Shown: positions 1 to 5,700 of the stretch, one piece after another | How positions within the stretch are numbered: position 1 is the first letter of the stretch | Layout of the letters: each line of letters opens with the position of its first letter | Origin: Burkholderiales bacterium | GTDB lineage: Bacteria; Pseudomonadota; Gammaproteobacteria; Burkholderiales; Burkholderiaceae_C | Direction: 5' to 3' | Length of the DNA stretch: 49,413 nt | Assembly: GCA_019509985.1 (NCBI GenBank) | Contig: JAEKLF010000114.1 | Span: 1 to 49,413 of the forward strand | The notes under the pieces: generated by a model | What the model was told of the DNA's origin: nothing | Seen by the model: only the letters and a program-made list of their open reading frames with translations | Database searches by the model: none | Program-made: the position numbers and the translations under genes

Positions 1-468
1 AAGGGCGTGCGCTCGGCGCTGGCCAGCGGCGCCATCGCCGGCTACCCGCTGGTGGACCTGCGCGTCGTCGTCTACGACGGCAAGCACCACTCCGTGGACA
101 GCAAGGAAATCGCCTTCGTCACCGCCGGCCGCCGTGCGCTGATCGAAGCAGTGCGCGAGGCGCGGCCGCAGGTGCTGGAGCCCATCGTGCAGGTCGAGAT
201 CACGGCGCCCGAGCACAGCATCGGCGACATCACCGGCGACCTCGCCTCACGCCGCGGCCAGGTCAATGGCACGCGCACCGCCGTGCCCGGCAGCCTCATC
301 GTGCAGGGGCTGGCGCCGCTGGCCGAGCTGACCAGCTACCAGACGCGGCTGAACGCGATGACGGCCGGCCAGGGCCGCTACACGCTGTTGCTGTCGCACT
401 ACGAAGGGGTGCCGCCGAACACGCAGGCGGCACTCGTGGGCGCCTACAAGGCCGGCGACGAGGAGTAG
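1..468 (+). CDS. fusA: Elongation factor G-type translational GTPase, C-terminal part (partial)
   Basis: The reading frame is open from base 1, so the start and the GTPase domain lie outside the window. The visible 155 codons cover the end of domain IV and domain V of EF-G. Recognisable stretches are GYPLVDLRVVVYDGKHHSVDS (domain IV tip), an EPIVQVEI strand, IGDITGDLASRRGQV, and the C-terminal LLLSHYEGVPPNTQ, which corresponds to the HYE.VP.N end of EF-G. EF-G catalyses ribosomal translocation and, with RRF, ribosome recycling in the cytoplasm. Several positions differ from housekeeping FusA (GRRALIEAVREA, and the insertion-like NGTRTAVPGSLIVQG), which fits a second, divergent EF-G copy as seen in several Burkholderiales. 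The paralogue assignment is inference. A convergent gene ends 21 bp downstream. Confidence 0.85.
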   Translation, partial: KGVRSALASGAIAGYPLVDLRVVVYDGKHHSVDSKEIAFVTAGRRALIEAVREARPQVLEPIVQVEITAPEHSIGDITGDLASRRGQVNGTRTAVPGSLIVQGLAPLAELTSYQTRLNAMTAGQGRYTLLLSHYEGVPPNTQAALVGAYKAGDEE

Positions 469-489
469 CGCCCGGCCGGCCGAGGAGCG

Positions 490-945
490 TCAGTGCGACG
501 CCGACTGGGCAGAGGATTTGGTGCTGGGCTTCGAGGCCTTCGCGGCGGCCTTCTTGCCGGCGCCGTCGACTTCCGACTCCGTGTGCATCACGCAGCGCCA
601 TTCGCCGTTCTTGCGCAGCCAGACGGAGGAGTCGGCCATTTCCTGCTCGATCTTGTCCGACTTGCCGCGCGGCGACAGCGTCTGCTTGGCGTGATAGGTC
701 ACGACGGCGGTGTCGTCATTTGGGTACATGACCTGCATATCGCTGAGCTGGAAGGCCTTGATGACCATGTCACCGTGCTCGGCCATCTGGCGGTACTGGG
801 CGTGGTCGAACTGCATGGCGCCGTGGGAACTGACCATCATGGACGGTTCGTTCAGCATGGCAAGCGCGGTGTCGGTGTCTTCATCCACCATCGACTGCCA
901 GAACCTCTTCTCGAGGGCGATGAGGGTGCTGTCTGCGGTTTGCAT
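490..945 (-). CDS. NTF2-like (SnoaL/DUF4440-type) protein
   Basis: A 151-residue protein with the pattern of a small cone-shaped NTF2-like domain. An N-terminal helix (LIALEKRFWQSMVDEDTDTAL) is followed by strands carrying AVVTYHAKQTL and SSVWLRKNGEWRCVMHTES, typical of DUF4440/SnoaL-like proteins. Members bind small ligands or act as minor isomerases or hydrolases, and no specific substrate can be read here. About 25 residues at the C-terminus are a Lys/Ala/Ser-rich low-complexity tail (GKKAAAKASKPSTKSS), which is unusual for the family and probably disordered. The ATG at 945 is preceded by a strong AAGGAG Shine-Dalgarno sequence. No signal peptide is visible. It is transcribed away from the HTH gene at 1083 across a 137 bp spacer. 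Confidence 0.8.
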   Translation of the reverse strand: MQTADSTLIALEKRFWQSMVDEDTDTALAMLNEPSMMVSSHGAMQFDHAQYRQMAEHGDMVIKAFQLSDMQVMYPNDDTAVVTYHAKQTLSPRGKSDKIEQEMADSSVWLRKNGEWRCVMHTESEVDGAGKKAAAKASKPSTKSSAQSASH

Positions 946-1082
946 GTCAATCTCCTTGACGGCCTAAAGCACCAATATGGGCGTCAGTCTCCGCCTGCGC
1001 CGTAGGAGTCGCCAGCACCAGCCCGTCGGCGAACGCCTACTGGCGATATCTGCAGGTGAAGAACAATTTATCATTGCACCCC

Positions 1083-1709
1083 ATGCCCAGCGCCCCCCGC
1101 GACGTCGCGCAGATCCGATTGGACAACGCGATGCGGCTGTTCGAAGAGTTCGTCAGCGCCACCGTCAAACACCCCGATGCCGCCGCCCTCCGAGGGCTGG
1201 AGCGGCGATTTGCCGAGCGCCTGCAGATCCAGCCCAGCTATTGGAGCCAGATCAAGGGCCGCTCGCGCCAGATCGGCGAGCGCCTGGCGCGGCAGTTCGA
1301 GCAGCTCTGCCACAAGCCGCCCGGCTGGATGGATTTGGACCACCTCAAGGCGGGCGCCGGGCCGTCCCAAGGCCGCCTTGAGCCGATGTCCATGCCGGGC
1401 AATCCCGGCATGGATCGGCGCCCCCTCGGGGGGCCGACCGAGTACTCGCAGGCGGGGGGCAGCAGCGACAGCCTGCCGCAGGACGACGATGAGCGCTTCA
1501 TCATCGGCCTGGTGCTGACCTACTACCGCCGCCATCCACAGCGCGCTCGCACGCGGCTGCTGGACCTGCTCGGCGAGGTGCTGACACCGACCGCGACGCC
1601 CGTCGCTCCGCCGCCGGCCAAGCCGGCCGCGCCCAGCCCACAGGCCGAGCTGGACGAATGGCGCCGGCTGCAGGCCGGCATCGCACCGCTCAAATCCAAG
1701 AAGCGCTGA
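1083..1709 (+). CDS. Phage repressor-like HTH DNA-binding protein with repeat-derived linker
   Basis: A 208-residue protein. Residues about 15-85 form a helical lambda-repressor-like module: RRFAERLQIQPSYWSQIKGR looks like the turn and recognition helix, and RQIGERLARQFEQLCHKPPGWMD matches the IG..LAR.LE...GKP.GWMD signature of phage-type regulators. There is no LexA/S24 peptidase domain. Residues about 93-128 (GPSQGRLEPMSMPGNPGMD and on) are encoded by the dispersed hairpin repeat described separately. A helical C-terminal region (FIIGLVLTYYRRHPQRARTR) follows, then a Pro/Ala-rich tail. I chose ATG 1083; an in-frame GTG at 1056 would add nine residues but would overlap a TTTATCATT motif that recurs upstream of the next gene. 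The target is unknown. Confidence 0.7.
   Translation: MPSAPRDVAQIRLDNAMRLFEEFVSATVKHPDAAALRGLERRFAERLQIQPSYWSQIKGRSRQIGERLARQFEQLCHKPPGWMDLDHLKAGAGPSQGRLEPMSMPGNPGMDRRPLGGPTEYSQAGGSSDSLPQDDDERFIIGLVLTYYRRHPQRARTRLLDLLGEVLTPTATPVAPPPAKPAAPSPQAELDEWRRLQAGIAPLKSKKR
1359..1433 (+). repeat. Dispersed GC-rich hairpin repeat, copy A (inside the HTH gene)
   Basis: The element begins with GGGCCGTCCCAAG (1359-1371) and ends in the near-palindrome CCCCCTCGGGGGG (1421-1433). Between them is a perfect hairpin, TCCATGCCGGG/CCCGGCATGGA, around 1389-1413. Both 13-mers recur exactly in copy B, and in variant form in copy C. The element lies in frame within a coding region and supplies an interdomain linker. 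Family resemblance to Burkholderiales REP-like repeats is from memory, not a search. The trailing boundary may extend to about 1460. Confidence 0.75.
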
Positions 1710-1768
1710 CGGCTGACCGTCGCGCGTGCGTCAACGGACGCAGGCGCACCTCCAGGTTAGGGGTGTTG

Positions 1769-1817
1769 GATAAAAGCTGCTTGCGCAAGAGCAACGTTTG
1801 TTTATCATTTGCGCAAG
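1769..1817. promoter_or_regulatory. Candidate operator cluster with TTGCGCAAG repeats and TTTATC boxes
   Basis: TTGCGCAAG occurs at 1781-1789 and again at 1809-1817, centres 28 bp apart. They are flanked by GATAAA (about 1769-1775) and its inverse TTTATC (1801-1806). The 9-mer TTTATCATT here also occurs at 1067-1075, just before the HTH gene start. This is an AT-richer island in a 292 bp non-coding gap (1710-2001). It is a plausible binding region for the neighbouring HTH protein, but that is inference. Confidence 0.4.
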
Positions 1818-2001
1818 TCGCGGCGTTGAAGTCCTCAAGATGCCGCGGCGAGGTTGCCCACCCCGACCCCTCTGACCGCCCGGCCCGCCCGTCTCGAGCA
1901 CAGGCCCCGGGCACCTCTCGCATCACCGCAAACGCTGGCCCACCCCGGGTCCCGCCGCTGCATTGCCCGCCGCCCAGGAGCGGCATCCACCGGAGTCCGC
2001 C

Positions 2002-2193
2002 ATGCCCCAGTTCACCTCTCCGCGTCCGCTGCAAATTCCGTCGCGCAAACCGCGCAATCCGCTCGTGGCCCCGGCCCTGCATCGCCAGGCCGGCCGCCAC
2101 AAGAGCCCGCAAGACGCCTACGCCCAACGCCAGCAAGCCCGCCTCGAACTGCGACGACTGCTGCGCGACCGCTTTCCCGACGACAGCCCCTGA
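2002..2193 (+). CDS. Small basic hypothetical protein (63 aa)
   Basis: A short basic protein beginning MPQFTSPRPLQIPSRKPRNP and ending in an Arg-rich helix (RQQARLELRRLLRDRF). The N-terminal half is rich in Pro, Arg and Lys without apparent secondary structure; the C-terminal half should be helical. A GGAG-like site lies 7 bp upstream of ATG 2002. I do not recognise the family. The compositional pattern looks like small nucleic-acid-associated proteins, but no function can be assigned. It is followed by a strong hairpin at 2207-2235. Confidence 0.55.
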   Translation: MPQFTSPRPLQIPSRKPRNPLVAPALHRQAGRHKSPQDAYAQRQQARLELRRLLRDRFPDDSP

Positions 2194-2206
2194 CACGCGC
2201 GCGCCG

Positions 2207-2235
2207 CCGACCCTCTTTCATCTCATGAGGGTCGG
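2207..2235 (+). terminator. Hairpin between two small genes
   Basis: CCGACCCTC (2207-2215) pairs perfectly with GAGGGTCGG (2227-2235) across an 11-base loop. It lies 14 bp after the 63-aa gene and 23 bp before the next start. There is no U-run, so it could be a terminator, an mRNA-stabilising end, or leader structure. Confidence 0.45.
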
Positions 2236-2257
2236 GCATGGCGCCAAGGAGACCCCC

Positions 2258-2497
2258 ATGAGAATGATCGATCTTCGCGGCCCGCTGGATGCCGTTGAAA
2301 CCCACGAAGCCTGGGTCCGCCGCTGGGCCCGCATCAAGCGCGCCGCGCGCGCCTTCTGGCTGATCTTCCAGCCGCTGAGCGCGCGCCGCCGGCTGCCCAA
2401 ACGGCTGGAGTTCTACGCCGAGGCCGGCGCACCGGAAGGCGCGCTCTACGTCGACGGGCAGTTCACCGCCCGGCTCGAAGGCGTCAAGCGCCTGTGA
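2258..2497 (+). CDS. Small hypothetical protein (79 aa)
   Basis: A 79-residue protein starting at ATG 2258 behind a good AAGGAGA site. An N-terminal amphipathic stretch rich in Trp and Arg (HEAWVRRWARIKRAARAFW) is followed by LSARRRLPKRLEFYAEAG and a C-terminal beta-like segment GALYVDGQFTARLEGVKRL. There is no signal peptide or clear membrane segment, and the family is unrecognised. The strong ribosome binding site and stable codon usage argue that it is real. A hairpin at 2525-2551 lies between its stop and the next gene. Confidence 0.6.
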   Translation: MRMIDLRGPLDAVETHEAWVRRWARIKRAARAFWLIFQPLSARRRLPKRLEFYAEAGAPEGALYVDGQFTARLEGVKRL

Positions 2498-2524
2498 ATT
2501 GAGGCGCAAATAGCCAGGAAAAGG

Positions 2525-2551
2525 GGGTCGCATGCCGCGAGCATGCGGCCC
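2525..2551 (+). other. Inverted repeat upstream of the HDOD gene
   Basis: GGGTCGCATGC pairs with GCATGCGGCCC (11 positions, one G-T wobble) across a 5-base loop. It sits 28 bp after the 79-aa gene and 23 bp before the HDOD start. It could be a terminator without a U-run or a binding site. Confidence 0.4.
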
Positions 2552-2573
2552 CGCACGGGCCTAGCATCGGGCC

Positions 2574-3407
2574 ATGTCCGACCGCTTGCGACTGCTAAAA
2601 CCGCTCCCCAGCCTGGATGCCTGGGTCGAGGCCTTTGCGCATGCCGAGATTCCGGTGCTGACCGAAACGGCCGAGGCGCTGGAGCTGATGCGCGCGACCG
2701 AGGACGATGTCGACGCCCACGGCCTGGGCGAGCTGATCGCAACCGACCCACTGATGACGCTGAAGGTGCTGGCTCATGCCAGCGAGCAGCGCCGCGGCCG
2801 GCTGATGGCCGACACCGAGACCGTGACCGCCGCGCTGGTGCTGATGGGCATCACGCCCTTCTTCCGCGACTTCGGCCCGCAGCCGACGCTGGAGGCCGTG
2901 CTGGCCGACCACGAGGAAGGGCTGCTCGGCCTGTCGCGCGTCATGCAGCGCGCCGAGCGCGCCTCGCGTTTTGCGCTTGGCTTTGCCGCCCACCGGCTGG
3001 ATCCAGACGCCGCCATCATCCACAGTGCCGCGCTGCTGCACGACTTTGCCGAGATGCTGCTGTGGGTGCACGCCCCCGACCTGGCGCTGCAGATCGCCCA
3101 GGCACAGCAGGCCGACCGGCAGCTGCGCAGCGCCATCGCCCAGCGCCAGGTGCTGGGCATCGTGCTGGCCGACCTGGAGCAGGCGCTGATGAAGCGCTGG
3201 CGCCTGCCGGAATTGCTGCTGCGCATCACCAGCGACACGCTGGGCCGCGACCCTCAGGTGCGCTGTGTGGACCTGGCCGTGCGCCTGGCCCGGCACACGG
3301 CGCGCGGCTGGGACGACGCGGCAGTGCCGGACGATCTTCGCGACATCGCCGAGCTGTTGAATCTCAGCGAAGCCCACGCCCTCAAGCTACTTCACGAATT
3401 CGACTGA
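2574..3407 (+). CDS. HDOD-domain signalling protein
   Basis: A 277-residue protein made mainly of one HDOD domain, a non-enzymatic relative of HD phosphohydrolases. The diagnostic pattern is visible: IPVLTETAEALELM, then LIATDPLMTLKVLAHASE (usual form I..DP.L..++L..AN), a TAALVLMGIT segment in place of .AI..LG, and HSAALLHDFAEMLLW, where one His-Asp pair survives as HDF. Family members act in motility, biofilm or stress signalling, usually as protein scaffolds, and nothing here fixes the pathway. No other domain is attached. The final 16 bp overlap the convergent PEP-CTERM gene. Confidence 0.85.
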   Translation: MSDRLRLLKPLPSLDAWVEAFAHAEIPVLTETAEALELMRATEDDVDAHGLGELIATDPLMTLKVLAHASEQRRGRLMADTETVTAALVLMGITPFFRDFGPQPTLEAVLADHEEGLLGLSRVMQRAERASRFALGFAAHRLDPDAAIIHSAALLHDFAEMLLWVHAPDLALQIAQAQQADRQLRSAIAQRQVLGIVLADLEQALMKRWRLPELLLRITSDTLGRDPQVRCVDLAVRLARHTARGWDDAAVPDDLRDIAELLNLSEAHALKLLHEFD

Positions 3408-4033
3408 CGCCGGCGCCAGGCCAGCAGGCCGGCCAGGCCCAGCACGGTCAGCGCGGCCGTGCTCGGTTCCGGCACCGGTGTGGCCGTGAAGTTGGCGTTG
3501 TTGGGCGCGAAGTCGGAGATGGCCGAGAAGCCGGGGGCCGACGTGTCGCGCGGCCACAGGTTGAAGGTGTAGTCCAGCTTGTTGGTGAAGCCGGTGCCGG
3601 GCAGCAGGCTGCCGCTGACGGTGGCCGTGATCGTCTTGCCGCTGACCGTGACGGAGCCGAGCGGCAGCGCGCCGGCGCCAGCCACCGTGCCCGTGCCGTT
3701 GGCGTTCAGCAGGATGACGCGGTCGAAGCGCACGCCGGTGATGCCATTGGCCGCGAAGCCGGCCGCGCCCGCACCGCGGTTCACGCCCCAGACGTAGAGG
3801 CTGGTGGCGGTGCTGCCGATGTTGCCGTCCATCGTGGCCGACAGCGTGAAGAAGTCGGTGCTGGCGTTGTAGGTGACGGTGGCGCTGAGCACGTCGAGGT
3901 CCGCGCTGGCGGTGCTGCCGCCGAAGGTGCCGAGGAAATCGCCCTTCGGGTCATTGATGCTGTTGAGGGCGTGACTGGCCAGCGGCAGGCCGAGCAGGGC
4001 AAGAGCCGCGGAGGCGGTGACGAAAAGGCGCAT
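3392..4033 (-). CDS. PEP-CTERM sorting-domain exported protein
   Basis: A 213-residue secreted protein. Residues 1-22 form a signal peptide (MRLFVTASAALALLGLPLA, cleavage after SHA). The body is Gly/Ala/Ser/Thr-rich, beta-predicted and low in Lys and Cys, as is usual for PEP-CTERM proteins. The C-terminus has the complete sorting signal: VPEPSTAALTVLGLAG, a short hydrophobic segment, then RRR. Such proteins are processed by exosortase (EpsH-type) and linked to exopolysaccharide or extracellular matrix; no exosortase gene is in this window. The start at 4033 has an AGGAG site. It follows the sigma-factor gene by 13 bp on the same strand, so the two are probably one transcript. Its last codons overlap the convergent HDOD gene. 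Confidence 0.9.
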   Translation of the reverse strand: MRLFVTASAALALLGLPLASHALNSINDPKGDFLGTFGGSTASADLDVLSATVTYNASTDFFTLSATMDGNIGSTATSLYVWGVNRGAGAAGFAANGITGVRFDRVILLNANGTGTVAGAGALPLGSVTVSGKTITATVSGSLLPGTGFTNKLDYTFNLWPRDTSAPGFSAISDFAPNNANFTATPVPEPSTAALTVLGLAGLLAWRRRQSNS

Positions 4034-4046
4034 GTGAACTCCTGAT

Positions 4047-4679
4047 TCAAGGATCGATGGGCTGGGCCGGCATGGCCACGCTGCGTGGACGGATGGCAAG
4101 GGCCGGTATTCCTCGCCCCCCTAGAAACTGCGGCATCGCGGCGCCCAGACGGTGGCCCGGCTCGCCGTTCATCAGGCCGCGCAGGCGCTCGCGGCCACGC
4201 GACAGGCGCGACATCACCGTGCCGATCGGGATGCCCAGCACCAGCGCGATCTCGGCATAGGCCAGGCCTTCGATGGCGACGAGCAGCAGCACCTCGCGCT
4301 GCTCGGGCGGCAGTACGGCCAGCGAGGCGTCGAGGTCGCGTAGCGCCAGGCGTTCGGCCTGGGCGGCGGCGATGGGGATCTCGGGCGTGTGCTCGTCCAG
4401 GTCGACCAGGTCGAGCCGTCCGCGGCGCAGCGCGTCGACGTGCAGGTTGTGCATGATGCTGAACAGCCAGCTGCGCATGTCGCCCACGCCCTGCCACAGG
4501 CTGACGCGCGACCAGGCGCGCTCCAGTGTGTCCTGCACCAGGTCGTCGGCATCCTCTCGGTTGCGGCGCAGTGCCCGGGCGTAGCGGTGCAACCGCGGCA
4601 GGCAGCCCAGCAACTCCGCCGCCTGGGGCAGCCGCGCGGCGGCGCGGGGAGAGGTGGGGTGGATGGACGCGGACGCCAT
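4047..4679 (-). CDS. ECF-type RNA polymerase sigma factor
   Basis: A 210-residue group IV sigma-70 factor. Region 2 is seen at residues about 30-85 (RNREDADDLVQDTLERAWSR and DMRSWLFSIMHNLHVDALRR), and region 4 at about 115-165 (LPPEQREVLLLVAIEGLAYAEIALVLGIPIGTVMSRLSRGRERLR, seen in pieces) with its helix-turn-helix. There is no region 1.1 or 3. About 35 extra residues after region 4 carry no recognisable motif. ECF factors usually pair with a co-transcribed anti-sigma factor, but here the downstream partner is a PEP-CTERM protein instead. ATG 4679 was chosen because the homologous fold begins shortly after it. The LysR gene ends 33 bp upstream on the same strand. Confidence 0.9.
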   Translation of the reverse strand: MASASIHPTSPRAAARLPQAAELLGCLPRLHRYARALRRNREDADDLVQDTLERAWSRVSLWQGVGDMRSWLFSIMHNLHVDALRRGRLDLVDLDEHTPEIPIAAAQAERLALRDLDASLAVLPPEQREVLLLVAIEGLAYAEIALVLGIPIGTVMSRLSRGRERLRGLMNGEPGHRLGAAMPQFLGGRGIPALAIRPRSVAMPAQPIDP

Positions 4680-4711
4680 GGCCGGTGGGTTCCACCGGCC
4701 GGCGGGGCGGT

Positions 4712-5596
4712 TCAATCGCCGAGGGCGGCGGCGATGAAATCGACGAAGAGCCGCACGCGCGACGGCAGCAGGCGCGACTCGGTCACCGCGTACACCGGCA
4801 GCGGCGCCAGCGCCCAGCCGGGCAGCACGCGTTGCAGTTCGCCCGCGCGCAGCTCGTCGCGCACATAGGGCTCGCCGAGCGCGGCCACGCCCAGGCCCAG
4901 CCGGGCCAGCGCGCGGCAAAGCCCCAAGCTGTTCATCACATAGCGACCGGTGACGCTCACTGTCTGGCTGGGCTCGGCACCGTGCAGCGCCCACTGCTGC
5001 GGGCCGCCGCCGAGCATCAGCAGGCAGTTGTGACTCGCCAGATCGGCCGGCTGCGCCAGCGGCGGCGCGTGGCGCAGATAGGCCGGCGAGGCGTAAAGCT
5101 CGCGCGTGGTCTGGCCCAGGCGCCGCGCGATCAGCGTGGACGGCGTGGCCGGCGGCTCGCCCAGTCGGATGGCGAGGTCGAAGCCATCGGCCACCAGGTC
5201 CACACGGCGCGAACTCAGGTCCAGCTCGAAGGCGATCTGCGGGTAGCGCTCGGCGAACTCGCGCAGCGGCGCGGCCAGCAGCGTGATGGCCAGGTCCGCC
5301 GGCATGGACACGCGCAGCGTGCCGCTGGGCCGCTCGGCCACCTCCTGCAGTTGCTCGTGCGCGGCGCGCGCCTCGGCCACCAGGCCCTCACAACGGCGGA
5401 AATAGGCGCGGCCGGCCTCGGTCAGCTCGACCTTGCGCGTCGTGCGGTGGAAGAGGCGCACGCCGACCTGCTTTTCCAGCTCGGCCACGCGGCGCGACAG
5501 CGTCGAGTTCGGCATGCCCAGTTGGTCCGCCGCGCGCCGGAAGCCCTTGGCCCTCGCCACTTCGACGAAGAGTTCGATGTTGCCCAGCAGCTCCAC
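4712..5596 (-). CDS. LysR-family transcriptional regulator
   Basis: A 294-residue protein of normal LTTR length. Residues 1-60 are the winged HTH (IELFVEVARAKGFRRAADQL, STLSRRVAELEKQVGVRLF), then a linker helix, then the periplasmic-binding-like effector domain (SGTLRVSMPADLAITLL through LPSRVRLFVDFIAAAL). The gene is divergent from the Old Yellow Enzyme/quinone reductase fusion with 104 bp between starts, the usual arrangement for a LysR regulator and its target. Activation of that gene by an electrophile or enone is inferred, not shown. A 12 bp palindrome lies 9 bp before its start. Confidence 0.92.
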   Translation of the reverse strand: MELLGNIELFVEVARAKGFRRAADQLGMPNSTLSRRVAELEKQVGVRLFHRTTRKVELTEAGRAYFRRCEGLVAEARAAHEQLQEVAERPSGTLRVSMPADLAITLLAAPLREFAERYPQIAFELDLSSRRVDLVADGFDLAIRLGEPPATPSTLIARRLGQTTRELYASPAYLRHAPPLAQPADLASHNCLLMLGGGPQQWALHGAEPSQTVSVTGRYVMNSLGLCRALARLGLGVAALGEPYVRDELRAGELQRVLPGWALAPLPVYAVTESRLLPSRVRLFVDFIAAALGD

Positions 5597-5604
5597 GGCA
5601 TTGC

Positions 5605-5616
5605 TCCATCAATGGA
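5605..5616. promoter_or_regulatory. Palindrome in the LysR/oxidoreductase intergenic region
   Basis: TCCATCAATGGA is a perfect TCCAT/ATGGA inverted repeat with a 2-base centre, placed in the divergent 104 bp region next to the LysR start. It would suit autoregulatory binding by the LysR protein. This rests on position and symmetry only. Confidence 0.35.
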
Positions 5617-5700
5617 TCAGAGTTTTCCTTGTAGCTTATTTATCCCAAATGCGAAGCAATCGAACATGACTTCACCCCAACCTCTCTGTGGAGTCCAGCC

